DNA from: CAVZCK01 sp963798805
Lineage (GTDB): Bacteria > Pseudomonadota > Alphaproteobacteria > Rhizobiales > Rhodomicrobiaceae
Direction: 5' to 3'
DNA: 64,000 nt
Assembly: GCA_963798805.1 (NCBI GenBank)
Contig: CAWCVC010000008.1
Coordinates: forward strand, 1-64,000
Of the stretch, positions 27,285 to 36,380 are shown one piece after another (the stretch's first letter is position 1; every line of letters begins with the position of its first letter). The position numbers and the translations under genes were made by a program. A model generated the notes under the pieces. The model saw nothing but the letters and a program-made list of their open reading frames with translations. It was not told where the DNA came from and searched no databases.

Positions 27285-29147
27285 ATGAGCTACGATGTGA
27301 TCGTGATTGGCGGCGGGCACGCTGGCTGCGAGGCGGCAGCCGCGGCAGCGCGCATAGGCGCGCGCACGGCCCTCGTCACCCACAAAATCGAGACTATTGG
27401 CGAGATGTCCTGCAATCCCGCAATCGGCGGGCTCGGCAAGGGGCATCTGGTCCGCGAGATCGATGCGCTGGACGGGCTGATGGGTCGTGTCGCCGATCAG
27501 GCCGGCATTCAGTTCCGGATGCTGAACCGCTCCAAGGGTCCCGCCGTCCAAGGACCGCGCGCCCAGGCCGACCGCAAGCTCTATCGCCAGGCGATGCGCG
27601 CCGCCATCGAGGCGACACCGAACCTGGATGTGATCGCCGAGGCAGTCGAAGATCTGATCATAACGGAGGACCGGGTTGCGGGCATCGTGACCGCGAGCGG
27701 TACGGAACATCGTGCACCGGCAGTAATCGTCACCACGGGAACGTTCCTTAAGGGCCTGATCCATATCGGCGAGAAGCGCGTACCTGCGGGGCGCGTAGGC
27801 GAGGCGCCGGCCGTCGGCCTATCTGACCGGCTGTATGCGCTTGGAGTGCGGATGGGCCGCCTCAAGACCGGAACACCGGCGCGGCTGGACGGCCGGACGA
27901 TCGACTATAGCGGCCTCGCGGTGCAGCCTGGAGACGAGCCGCCTGCTCCATTCTCCTTCCTGACGGAACGGATCACGACGCCTCAGACCGTCTGCCATAT
28001 CACCCATACAAATAACGAGACGCACCGAATCATCCAGGCCAATCTGGCCCGCGCCCCGATCTATTCCGGCCAGATCCACGGCACCGGACCGCGCTATTGC
28101 CCGTCGGTCGAGGACAAGGTCGTCCGCTTCCGCGAGCGCCAGAGCCATCAGATTTTCCTGGAGCCCGAGGGCCTCAACGACGACACCGTGTATCCGAACG
28201 GCATCTCCACCTCGCTTCCCGAAGAGGTGCAGGACGCCTTCATCCGCACCGTTCCGGGGTTGGAGAAAGTCCGCATCATCCGGCCCGGCTACGCCATCGA
28301 ATATGACTATGTCGATCCGCGCGAGTTGCTGCCCACTCTTGAAGTGAAGCGGCTGCCAGGCTTGTTCCTGGCGGGACAGATCAACGGGACGACCGGATAC
28401 GAGGAAGCTGCTGGGCAGGGGCTCGTCGCCGGGATTAACGCCGCACTGAAGGCCGGCGGCGGCGCGAAGGATTTCGTGCTGTCGCGGACTGAGGCTTATA
28501 TTGGCGTCATGATCGACGATCTCGTCACGCGCGGTGTCGCCGAGCCTTATCGCATGTTTACATCGCGCGCCGAATACAGGCTGCGGCTTCGCGCCGACAA
28601 TGCGGACGCGCGGCTGACACCTGCCGGGGTGGAAATTGGCTGCGTCAGCACTCAGCGTGCAGCGATTTACGGGGCAAAGGCCGATGCCGTCGAGAAGGGG
28701 CGGTCGCTGCTGCACAGTCTCTTCACAACTCCGGACGAGGTGAATGCGAAGGGCTTCGCGATCAATCGGGACGGCCGCCGCCGGAGGGCTTTCGAGCTGC
28801 TCGCTTTTCCGGAGATGACGATAGCACGCCTTGCCGCGATATGGCCGGAGCTGGCGCGCATTCCCACCCCCATCGCCGCCCAGCTCGAAATCGACGCGAT
28901 CTATGATATCTATCTACGGCGCCAGCAGTCCGACATCGAGGCCTATCGTAAGGATGAGGCGATCGCTATCCCGCCCGGCGTCGACTATCGGGCAATCGCC
29001 GGCCTCTCCACCGAGCTTCGGCAGAAGCTGGAGCGTGACCGCCCGGCTTCTCTCGCTCAGGCCAGCCGGATCGATGGCATGACGCCGGCCGCGCTCATGT
29101 CGATCCTTGCTCATGTGAAGAAAGCGCCTGTCCGGCGGTCGGCCTAA
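27285..29147 (+). CDS. mnmG: tRNA uridine-5-carboxymethylaminomethyl synthesis enzyme MnmG
   Basis: FAD enzyme that works in a complex with MnmE on tRNA wobble uridine. The 620 residues are the normal length. VIVIGGGHAGCEAA at 5-18 is the dinucleotide-binding loop; GEMSCNPAIGGLGKGH is the family signature with the active-site cysteine; INGTTGYEEAAGQG closes the FAD site near 370. It is the first gene of the mnmG-rsmG-parA-parB block, with rsmG following after one base. Confidence 0.97.
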   Translation: MSYDVIVIGGGHAGCEAAAAAARIGARTALVTHKIETIGEMSCNPAIGGLGKGHLVREIDALDGLMGRVADQAGIQFRMLNRSKGPAVQGPRAQADRKLYRQAMRAAIEATPNLDVIAEAVEDLIITEDRVAGIVTASGTEHRAPAVIVTTGTFLKGLIHIGEKRVPAGRVGEAPAVGLSDRLYALGVRMGRLKTGTPARLDGRTIDYSGLAVQPGDEPPAPFSFLTERITTPQTVCHITHTNNETHRIIQANLARAPIYSGQIHGTGPRYCPSVEDKVVRFRERQSHQIFLEPEGLNDDTVYPNGISTSLPEEVQDAFIRTVPGLEKVRIIRPGYAIEYDYVDPRELLPTLEVKRLPGLFLAGQINGTTGYEEAAGQGLVAGINAALKAGGGAKDFVLSRTEAYIGVMIDDLVTRGVAEPYRMFTSRAEYRLRLRADNADARLTPAGVEIGCVSTQRAAIYGAKADAVEKGRSLLHSLFTTPDEVNAKGFAINRDGRRRRAFELLAFPEMTIARLAAIWPELARIPTPIAAQLEIDAIYDIYLRRQQSDIEAYRKDEAIAIPPGVDYRAIAGLSTELRQKLERDRPASLAQASRIDGMTPAALMSILAHVKKAPVRRSA

Positions 29148-29148
29148 C

Positions 29149-29838
29149 ATGGCGCCCGAGCGAACCGCCAAGCTGGGGCAGCCGCTGTCCCATATTCGCG
29201 GCCCCGAAGATTTCGCCTCCGCCTTCGGCGTTCCACGTGAAACTGTGGATAAATTCCGCGTCTATGCCGAGCTGCTGACACGCTGGCAGCGCGCAGTCAA
29301 TCTCGTTTCCCCATCGACCCTTAGCGACATATGGCATCGCCATTTCGCCGACAGCGCCCAGCTTCTGTCCCTTGCCCCTCATGCGAGGTATTGGGTCGAT
29401 CTCGGTAGCGGCGGGGGATTCCCCGGACTTGTGATTGCCTTTCTCCTCACGAATCATGAGAATCGGATCGTCAACCTCATCGAGTCGAATAGTCGGAAAT
29501 GCGCTTTTCTGTCGGAAGTCGCCCGGAGTACGGGTGCTCCCGTCAAGGTTCACGAAGGGCGGATCGAAGACCTTGCCCAAGGGGGGGCGATTGGCGCGGC
29601 CGATGTGGTGACCAGCAGAGCGCTTGCGCCTCTCGGCCATCTGCTCGGTCTTGCGCATGGCTTTTTTGCGGGACATACCGTCGGTCTGTTCCTGAAAGGC
29701 CGCGATGCTGAGGCCGAGATCCGAGAGGCCGAAAGGCACTGGGAATTTGATGACAGGCTGATACCAAGCCGTACGAGCGCAGATGGCTGGATCGTCGAGG
29801 TCAGGAATTTGATCTCACAGGGGGATAATTCGCGGTGA
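29149..29838 (+). CDS. rsmG: 16S rRNA (guanine527-N7)-methyltransferase
   Basis: Methylates G527 in the 530 loop of 16S rRNA using SAM; loss gives low-level streptomycin resistance. The 229-residue protein has the N-terminal FRVYAELLTRWQRAVNLVSP segment and the SAM motif WVDLGSGGGFPGLV near residue 82. Its end overlaps the parA GTG start by 4 bases. A parS-like palindrome lies within its 5' end (29229-29244). Confidence 0.96.
   Translation: MAPERTAKLGQPLSHIRGPEDFASAFGVPRETVDKFRVYAELLTRWQRAVNLVSPSTLSDIWHRHFADSAQLLSLAPHARYWVDLGSGGGFPGLVIAFLLTNHENRIVNLIESNSRKCAFLSEVARSTGAPVKVHEGRIEDLAQGGAIGAADVVTSRALAPLGHLLGLAHGFFAGHTVGLFLKGRDAEAEIREAERHWEFDDRLIPSRTSADGWIVEVRNLISQGDNSR
29229..29244. promoter_or_regulatory. 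parS-like site inside rsmG
   Basis: CGTTCCACGTGAAACT keeps the central CACGTG and 13 of 14 bases of the parS core (GTTTCACGTGAAAC), with one T-to-C change in the left arm; GTTCC-armed parS sites are known in other bacteria. It lies 600 bases before parA and encodes part of RsmG (FGVPRETV). Confidence 0.6.
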
Positions 29839-30671
29839 AAGCACATTCGCATGGACGCTCTGAATTGCGCGTCCTCGCCGTCGCCAATCAGAAGGGCGGC
29901 GTCGGCAAGACCACAACGGCGATCAACTTGGGGACCGCTCTTGCGGCGGCCGGCGAGAAAACGCTCGTGGTCGATCTCGACCCCCAGGGCAATGCCAGCA
30001 CCGGTCTCGGGATCGCCGAAGATCAGCGCCACGTCTCGACCTATGATGTGCTGGCTGGGGCCGCCGCCCTCGAGCAGGCGATGGTTGAAACGCCGATCGT
30101 GCCCGGCCTTTTCGTCGCGCCGGCCACACGCGATCTGGCGGGCCTCGAGCCGGAAATCTCGTCAGCCCCTAACCGCGCCTATTTTCTCAGGGACGCCATC
30201 GTCTCCTTGCGCGCCTCGGAACACGAGCGGCCGCAAAAGGAGCGCATCCGCTATGTGCTGATCGACTGCCCGCCCTCGCTCAACATCCTGACACTGAATG
30301 CGATGGCAGCCTCCGATGCTGTACTCGTTCCGGTGCAATGCGAATTTTTCGCGCTTGAGGGGATCACGCAGCTTAAGGAAACGATCGATTTCGTCCGCGC
30401 CAGCCTCAATCCGACCCTCGAAATCCATGGCGTCGTGCTGACCATGCATGACAGCCGGACCAAACTCGCCGACGAAGTGTCTTCCGAAGTCCGTGGCTTC
30501 TTCGGAGATAAGGTCTATGCGACCGTTATCCCACGCAATGTCCGCGTGGCGGAGGCACCGTCGCACGGTAAGCCGATCCTCCTTTACGATCACAAAAGTC
30601 CGGGCAGCAAAGCCTATATCGATCTCGCGGCTGAGATTATCGACCGCGAAAGTCGCGCGACGGCGGCGTGA
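29835..30671 (+). CDS. parA: Chromosome partitioning ATPase ParA
   Basis: Walker-type ATPase that forms nucleoid-bound gradients and pulls ParB-parS complexes apart after replication. The 278-residue protein starts at a GTG overlapping the rsmG stop (GTGA). It has the deviant Walker A NQKGGVGKTTTAINLG near residue 20 and the Walker B LIDCPPSLN near 140. Its origin-proximal position and fused operon with parB are standard for chromosomal ParAB. Confidence 0.97.
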   Translation: MKAHSHGRSELRVLAVANQKGGVGKTTTAINLGTALAAAGEKTLVVDLDPQGNASTGLGIAEDQRHVSTYDVLAGAAALEQAMVETPIVPGLFVAPATRDLAGLEPEISSAPNRAYFLRDAIVSLRASEHERPQKERIRYVLIDCPPSLNILTLNAMAASDAVLVPVQCEFFALEGITQLKETIDFVRASLNPTLEIHGVVLTMHDSRTKLADEVSSEVRGFFGDKVYATVIPRNVRVAEAPSHGKPILLYDHKSPGSKAYIDLAAEIIDRESRATAA

Positions 30672-30697
30672 CATTGGTGACGGGGCAACAAGGAACC

Positions 30698-31615
30698 ATG
30701 GCAATGAGCACTCCGCAACCGGCACATAAGAACCGCCTCGGCAGGGGTCTTGCCTCGCTGATCGGCGAGACGGCCGCGCAAACTGGTGCGCAGAATGGCG
30801 TGGCGACTGCGAAGCCGCTTCCGAGCCATGGTGAGCAGCGGATGATCCCGATCGATCGGATCAATCCGAGCCCGTTCAATCCGCGTAAGGCGTTCGACGA
30901 GGCGGAGTTGGAAGAGCTCGCGAATTCCATCCGCGAGAAGGGTCTGGTTCAGCCGATCATCCTGCGTCCGCTCGGCGGAGGGCATCACTATGAGATCGTC
31001 GCAGGCGAACGGCGCTGGCGCGCGGCGCAGCGCGCGTCGCTGCATCTTGTCCCCGCGATTGTCCGTGCACTGACGGACCAGGAAGCGCTCGAGCTGGCGA
31101 TTATCGAGAATGTCCAGCGTGCGGATCTCAACGCCATCGAAGAAGCAAGCGGCTATCGCGAGCTGATCGATCGGTTTAATTACACGCAGGAGGAGCTCGG
31201 TCAGATCATCGGCAAGAGCCGCAGCCATCTCGCCAATACTCTGCGCCTTCTGAAGTTGCCCGACAGCGTTCGGACGATGGTGCGCAATGGCGAGCTGAGC
31301 GCCGGCCACGCGCGCGCACTTGTCGGCCGCGAGGACGCCGAGAAGATCGCAGGTGACATTGTCAAAAGGGGGCTCAATGTCCGAGACGTCGAGGCCCTCG
31401 TCCAAGACCGTAAAGACAGCAAGACGAGCACGCCTCGCTCGGTCACCCCCGGCCTGCAGAAGGACGCCGATACGCGAGCCGCGGAGCGCGAGATCGCCGA
31501 TGCGCTCGGTCTTGCAGTCGAAATCGCGCCTGGCAAGGGTGAGGCCGGCGAAATCATCATTCGCTACCGCACACTCGATCAGTTCGAGACTGTGAGGAAA
31601 AAGCTGGTGGCGTGA
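30698..31615 (+). CDS. parB: Chromosome partitioning protein ParB
   Basis: CTP-dependent DNA clamp that loads at parS sites and spreads. The ATG at 30698 follows AAGGA; an earlier GTG at 30668 overlaps parA. From 30698 the protein has 305 residues: the LGRGLASLIGE N-terminal ParA-interaction peptide, the CTP-binding/box II motif GERRWRAAQ near 105, a helix-turn-helix (LGQIIGKSRSHLANTLRLL) near 170, and a C-terminal dimerisation domain. Candidate parS sites lie at 20474, 26452 and 29229. It converges on holA. Confidence 0.97.
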   Translation: MAMSTPQPAHKNRLGRGLASLIGETAAQTGAQNGVATAKPLPSHGEQRMIPIDRINPSPFNPRKAFDEAELEELANSIREKGLVQPIILRPLGGGHHYEIVAGERRWRAAQRASLHLVPAIVRALTDQEALELAIIENVQRADLNAIEEASGYRELIDRFNYTQEELGQIIGKSRSHLANTLRLLKLPDSVRTMVRNGELSAGHARALVGREDAEKIAGDIVKRGLNVRDVEALVQDRKDSKTSTPRSVTPGLQKDADTRAAEREIADALGLAVEIAPGKGEAGEIIIRYRTLDQFETVRKKLVA

Positions 31616-31638
31616 AGCCCGATCAAGACTCAGCCGCG

Positions 31639-32670
31639 CTAAGCGGGGCTCCTTTTACGCGTCTTGCTGAGACGCAAGATAAGATCGGAAACGAGCTCGT
31701 GATCAAGGCCGGGCTTCAGTCGGGTTTGCCGTAGCGTCTCATTAGCTGCCGCGATCGCAGCAACAACCTCGGCCAAGCGCCAGCGCGCGGCCAATGCCCG
31801 CATGGCATCCTTCTGACGGAAATGCAGCGGTGGGCGCATTCGCCCGACCGCTATATCGAAGCTTTCGCCTTGCTCCATCGCCGCCAGGATTGCATGAAGC
31901 TTCTGCAAATGCCCCGAGAGCAGGTTGAGAAGGACAATGGCGGGCGTCCCGGCGGCTGCAAGGGCATCAAGGTGCCGTAAGGCACCTGCTACATCCCCGC
32001 TGAGCGTTTCCGTTATCGCCGCGTCGAAGGCGTGGGCTGCGGCGTCGCCGACCACCGCTTCGACATGCCCTACAGTGATTTCCGGCTCGCCGGCGACATA
32101 GAGAGTGAGCTTGGCGAGTTCGGCCCGCGAGACTGCCCAATCCGCCCCTAGAAGTTCAGTTAACCGGTGCATTGCCTCGGGAGCGATCCTCAAACCGGCG
32201 GCGTGTACCTCTTCGCGAATGAGTTGCTGAAGACTGCGGTTGTCCGCACCGTAGCAGGCAATGGCAGCGGCATTTTTCGCCTTTTCGAAAATCTGGCGGA
32301 TCTTGGCGTCTTTTTTGAGATTGCCGGCTTCGACGATGACATAGGCCGCAAGCGAGGGACCGTCGAGGAGATCTTCGATGAGAGCCGGCGTCAGTTGCGG
32401 CCCCTGCTTGACGAGAACGACCGGTCGGCCGCCGAACATCGGCAGGCTGCGGGCTTCACTGGCAAGGCGGCAAGGCGCCTGACCAAGATCCTGCTCGCTA
32501 AGCCGGATGATCTCGCCGGGAGGCGTAGTGACCTCGCTCAGCCGGCTGGCAATCGACTTTGCCAGCTCCGATACCTGACCGGCGTCGGCCCCGTGAATAA
32601 GAAAAGCGTCGGTCTTCGCGGCGCTGGCTTTGAGAAAGTTGGGAATTTCGGTGGTCTTCAGCGCAGTCAT
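31639..32670 (-). CDS. holA: DNA polymerase III delta subunit
   Basis: Delta subunit of the clamp-loader complex, the wrench that opens the beta clamp. The 343-residue protein shows the HolA pattern: AFLIHGADAGQVSELAKSIA near 22, LPMFGGRPVVLVK near 77, and a C-terminal helical domain (PAIVLLNLLSGHLQKLHAI). It closes the leftward leuS-lptE-(membrane protein)-holA group and converges on parB with a 23-base gap that contains a short imperfect hairpin. Confidence 0.93.
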   Translation of the reverse strand: MTALKTTEIPNFLKASAAKTDAFLIHGADAGQVSELAKSIASRLSEVTTPPGEIIRLSEQDLGQAPCRLASEARSLPMFGGRPVVLVKQGPQLTPALIEDLLDGPSLAAYVIVEAGNLKKDAKIRQIFEKAKNAAAIACYGADNRSLQQLIREEVHAAGLRIAPEAMHRLTELLGADWAVSRAELAKLTLYVAGEPEITVGHVEAVVGDAAAHAFDAAITETLSGDVAGALRHLDALAAAGTPAIVLLNLLSGHLQKLHAILAAMEQGESFDIAVGRMRPPLHFRQKDAMRALAARWRLAEVVAAIAAANETLRQTRLKPGLDHELVSDLILRLSKTRKRSPA

Positions 32671-32732
32671 GACATCGTTCGCATATCAGTTCGGCGTCCT
32701 CGTCGAATGATCTTCAGCCGCGCCAGATCCCC

Positions 32733-33011
32733 TCACATGATCGCCACGACCTTGTAAACGAATAGCGCAATTATCGTCGCTGCTGTAAGCGCAATAGCAG
32801 CACCATTACGATTGATCGCGTGAAGGATAAGCACAAATATCGCCGCAACTGCCGCGGCTATTGCGCCGAAATAGTACACGAAGAATTCGGGCTTGATGCT
32901 TGGTTCGGCCGGATCATAGAGGCGCGCGATTTCCGAGAGCGCGCGAACCACGATGACCAGGAGCACGCCGATAGCAATCTGTGCCATTCGATGCTTGGAA
33001 GGCCACGTCAT
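32733..33011 (-). CDS. Small multi-pass membrane protein
   Basis: A 92-residue hydrophobic protein with three likely helices (AQIAIGVLLVIVVRAL, FVYYFGAIAAAVAAIFVLIL, AIALTAATIIALFVYKVV). The start ATG at 33011 has a GGTGAT-like ribosome site. I recognise no family. It is inserted between lptE and holA, which are adjacent in many alphaproteobacteria, and has gaps of about 60-100 bases on both sides, so it may have its own promoter. Confidence 0.65.
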   Translation of the reverse strand: MTWPSKHRMAQIAIGVLLVIVVRALSEIARLYDPAEPSIKPEFFVYYFGAIAAAVAAIFVLILHAINRNGAAIALTAATIIALFVYKVVAIM

Positions 33012-33107
33012 CGATCACCAAAGAATTGCCGGAGCGAGAAACCGTTTGCGCTCTCGAAGGCACACGTCGCCCATCGCTTAGGTTGATGCGAACGTAAGCG
33101 CCACGTC

Positions 33108-33650
33108 TTAAGCGTTGGTTGAGAAATAGGCGGCCAGCCGCGTACGGATCCCTTCGGCGATCGTCCGGGCAGCGCGGTCCTCGGCATCACGCTTCGCGCG
33201 AATATCAGCGAAGACCGAATCAACCTTATCGTAGGCGGCCCGCGCATTGCTGCGGCCCTCAAGCACGACCTGATTGTCGGTCAGACGGACCAGCTTGAAC
33301 TGGGTATAGAGCTGATAGGTCTGCGATTTCGGATCGCCTGTAACGTCGACGAGCGTATTGAGCACAAACTCGCGCAGCGCGATGTCCAGCCGATATTTCG
33401 ACTGCTCCGCTGCCCTGCCACCGCCCGTGGTGTCGAAGATCAGCTCGTTGCGAACACGCTGGCCAACGCGGCCGGGCACGGGCGAGATGTCGACCGTTCG
33501 CATGACCTCGCCAAGCTGCGCGCCACTCGCCGTCGGACCGTAAAGAGGTTGCCAGCCGCAGCCGCCAAGAGAAGCGAAAGCCGCGACGACGGCGGCTGCG
33601 CCGGTGAGCTTGATTGTCCTGGACCGTGCTCCCACGCCTTTTCCCCTCAA
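33108..33650 (-). CDS. lptE: LPS assembly lipoprotein LptE
   Basis: Outer-membrane lipoprotein that plugs the LptD barrel and helps insert lipopolysaccharide. The 180-residue protein has a basic N-terminus, a hydrophobic segment and a lipobox ending SLGGC (Cys at about 31), followed by GWQPLYGP, the usual first words of mature LptE in this order. Its ATG overlaps the leuS stop by 4 bases, giving translational coupling. The name rests on the short sequence signature and the leuS-lptE-holA neighbourhood. Confidence 0.9.
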   Translation of the reverse strand: MRGKGVGARSRTIKLTGAAAVVAAFASLGGCGWQPLYGPTASGAQLGEVMRTVDISPVPGRVGQRVRNELIFDTTGGGRAAEQSKYRLDIALREFVLNTLVDVTGDPKSQTYQLYTQFKLVRLTDNQVVLEGRSNARAAYDKVDSVFADIRAKRDAEDRAARTIAEGIRTRLAAYFSTNA

Positions 33651-36250
33651 GCAACCACGTTGACGATCCTCTGCGGCACCACGATCACCTTTTTGATCGC
33701 ACGCCCATTGATAGCCCGCTTGACCCCGTCCAAATTCAACGCCGCTGCTTCGACGTCAGCCTTCGAAGCGTCGCGTGAAATCTGCAACTCGTCCCGACGC
33801 TTACCATTTACCTGTACGGCAATGGTAATCCTATCGTCAACGAGCAGCGCCTCTTCGGCTTCCGGCCAAGGCTGCTTTGCGACCAGACTGTGGTAGCCGA
33901 GACGCGCCCAGCATTCCTCCGCGAGATGCGGCATGAACGGCGCAAACATCTGCGTCATCAGCTCCGCTGTCTCACGGATCGCCCAATCAAGACCTGAGTC
34001 TTTGGCGGATTTTTGGCTCTGAAGCGCCGCGCCGAACTTATTGGCAAGATCGTAGATCGCTGCAATAGCGGTATTGAAGCGCAGGCCTTCGATACTGCGG
34101 CCAACGCTCTCGAGCGCGCGATGGGCGGCGCGGCGCAGTTCATCCGCCTCAGGGCTGAATGTCGCCGGCCGCCTTGCGCCCTTTGCAGCGCCTTGCGTGG
34201 CTGCTTCGTCAATCAGGCGCCAAATCCGCTGAACGAACCGCCAAGCGCCCTGGACGCCTTCTTCTGTCCACAGCACGTCGCGCTCAGGCGGAGAGTCGGA
34301 CAACACGAACCAGCGAATCGTGTCGGCGCCGTAATGCGAAATGAAGCTCACCGGATCGACCGTGTTTTTCTTCGATTTCGACATTTTTTCTGGCGGACCT
34401 ATTGTCAACAGCGCTCCGCTTTCGATCTCGACCGCGCGGCGCGCGTTGCCCTCACCCTCGATGCGAACATTGGCCGGATCGATCCAATTTCCGTCCTCGT
34501 CCCGGTAGGTCTCGTGGATAACCATCCCTTGCGTGAACATGCCGGCAAAGGGCTCGTCGATATTCAGGTGGCCCGTATCGGTCATGGCGCGCATGAAAAA
34601 GCGCGAATAGAGCAGATGAAGAATCGCATGCTCGACACCGCCGATATACTGATCGACGGGCAGCCAGTATTCGACTGGCTTCCGCTCGACTGGCGTCTTG
34701 GCGTGCGGAGAACAGAACCTTGCGAAATACCACGAGGAATCGACGAATGTATCCATGGTGTCGGTTTCTCGCGTCGCCTCTCCACCGCACTCAGGACATT
34801 TGACATGCTTCCAGGTCGGATGGCGCTCAAGCGGGTTGCCGGGCTTGTCGAAGGTAACGTCGTCCGGCAGCATGACGGGCAGCTCCTTCGCCGGAACCGC
34901 GCCGCATTTCTCGCAGTGGATGATCGGGATCGGGCAGCCCCAATAGCGCTGACGCGAAATGCCCCAGTCGCGCAGACGGTAGTTGATCTTGCGCTCGCCC
35001 TCGCCGCGCTTCTCAAGACGCTTGGCGACTTCGTTCTTGGCCTCTTCGACCGTCATTCCGTCCAGAAAGCTGGAATTTGCGATGCGTCCAGGGCCAATAT
35101 AGGCCTCGTCCCCAATGGTGAAGGTCTTCGGATCCTCGCCCTCCGGGATAACGACAGACTTGACCTTCAGCTTGTATTTCCGCGCGAAATCCAGGTCGCG
35201 CTGGTCGTGCGCCGGACAGCCGAAAATGGCGCCCGTGCCGTAGTCCATCAGAATGAAATTGGCCACGTAAACCGGGAACTTCGAGCTCTTGCGGAAGGGA
35301 TGCACTACCTTCAGCCCGGTGTCATAGCCCTTCTTCTCGGCGCGCTCGATTTCTTCCGTCGAGGTCCCCATGCGGTGGCATTCGTCGATGAACGCCTGAA
35401 GGTTTTTGTCCTTTTTCGCCAAAGCCTTCGCCAGCGGGTGGTCTGGCGAGATGGCGCAGAAGGACATGCCGAAGATCGTGTCCGGCCGCGTCGTGAACAC
35501 CTCGACCGTCTCATGCCCCTTCGGGACAGCCTCGCCTTGGAGGGCAAACCGCATCAGCAATCCTTCGGAGCGCCCGATCCAGTTGCGCTGCATCACGCGT
35601 ACCTTCTCGGGCCAGCGATCCAGCCTATCGAGCGCCTTCAGCAAGTCATCGGCATATTCGGTGATCTTTAGAAACCACTGGGCCAGCTCGCGCTGCTCGA
35701 CCGGCGCACCCGAGCGCCAGCCCTTCCCGTCAATCACCTGCTCGTTCGCCAGGACAGTGTGCTCGACCGGGTCCCAGTTGACCTTGCTCTTCCTGCGACT
35801 AACCAGGCCCTTGTTAAAGAAGTCGACGAACAGACGCTGCTGCTGCTCGTAATATTCGGGATCGCAGGTGGCCAGCTCGCGGCTCCAGTCGAGCGACAGG
35901 CCCATCTCTTTGAGCTGGGCGCGCATCGCGTCGATGTGATCGTAGGTTGACTGCTTGGGATGGATACCTTTTTGCAGCGCCGCGTTTTCCGCTGGCAAGC
36001 CAAACGCGTCCCACCCCATCGGATGCAACACATTGTAGCCTCTGGCGCGCATATAGCGCGCCACCACATCGCCCATCGCATAATTCCGGACGTGGCCCAT
36101 ATGGATGCGCCCCGACGGATAGGGGAACATTTCAAGAACGTAATACTTGGGTCGCGATTCGTTCTCTTCTGCGCGGTAGACCTGGGCGCCATCCCAAACC
36201 TTGCGCCAGTGTTTTTCGCGATCCGGAGCGTTATATCTTTCGGCGACCAT
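33647..36250 (-). CDS. leuS: Leucyl-tRNA synthetase
   Basis: Class Ia synthetase charging tRNA-Leu with proofreading. The start at 36250 (MVAERYNAPDREKHW) gives 867 residues; 34 further upstream codons are unlike the family. Motifs: the HIGH box PYPSGRIHMGHVRNY near 45-59, the CP1 editing domain (about 220-420, with the TRPDTIFG segment), zinc-type cysteine pairs near 440-500, and KMSKSKKN near 625. It leads the leuS-lptE-holA group and is divergent from yggS. Confidence 0.97.
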   Translation of the reverse strand: MVAERYNAPDREKHWRKVWDGAQVYRAEENESRPKYYVLEMFPYPSGRIHMGHVRNYAMGDVVARYMRARGYNVLHPMGWDAFGLPAENAALQKGIHPKQSTYDHIDAMRAQLKEMGLSLDWSRELATCDPEYYEQQQRLFVDFFNKGLVSRRKSKVNWDPVEHTVLANEQVIDGKGWRSGAPVEQRELAQWFLKITEYADDLLKALDRLDRWPEKVRVMQRNWIGRSEGLLMRFALQGEAVPKGHETVEVFTTRPDTIFGMSFCAISPDHPLAKALAKKDKNLQAFIDECHRMGTSTEEIERAEKKGYDTGLKVVHPFRKSSKFPVYVANFILMDYGTGAIFGCPAHDQRDLDFARKYKLKVKSVVIPEGEDPKTFTIGDEAYIGPGRIANSSFLDGMTVEEAKNEVAKRLEKRGEGERKINYRLRDWGISRQRYWGCPIPIIHCEKCGAVPAKELPVMLPDDVTFDKPGNPLERHPTWKHVKCPECGGEATRETDTMDTFVDSSWYFARFCSPHAKTPVERKPVEYWLPVDQYIGGVEHAILHLLYSRFFMRAMTDTGHLNIDEPFAGMFTQGMVIHETYRDEDGNWIDPANVRIEGEGNARRAVEIESGALLTIGPPEKMSKSKKNTVDPVSFISHYGADTIRWFVLSDSPPERDVLWTEEGVQGAWRFVQRIWRLIDEAATQGAAKGARRPATFSPEADELRRAAHRALESVGRSIEGLRFNTAIAAIYDLANKFGAALQSQKSAKDSGLDWAIRETAELMTQMFAPFMPHLAEECWARLGYHSLVAKQPWPEAEEALLVDDRITIAVQVNGKRRDELQISRDASKADVEAAALNLDGVKRAINGRAIKKVIVVPQRIVNVVA

Positions 36251-36380
36251 TGCAGTATCTTCTGTTTGATGCGTAAAGCTGGATGACGTGAGGCGTCGTA
36301 TCCAGCCGAAAAAGCCGGTTGCGGTCAAGCTGCGCTTCAAGCGCGGGCACAAATATCTTTAGCTCTGTAGCGGAACGAGG

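Noticed and set aside
27819..28715. 298-codon minus-strand frame antisense to mnmG
   Set aside because: MnmG motifs occupy the plus strand; no domain in the antisense frame.
31632..31650. AGCCGCGCT / AGCGGGGCT hairpin as the parB terminator
   Set aside because: Loop too small and a mismatch in the stem; it also overlaps the holA stop.
34013..35671. 552-codon plus-strand frame antisense to leuS
   Set aside because: Long only because of GC-rich codon use; LeuS on the other strand has all its motifs.
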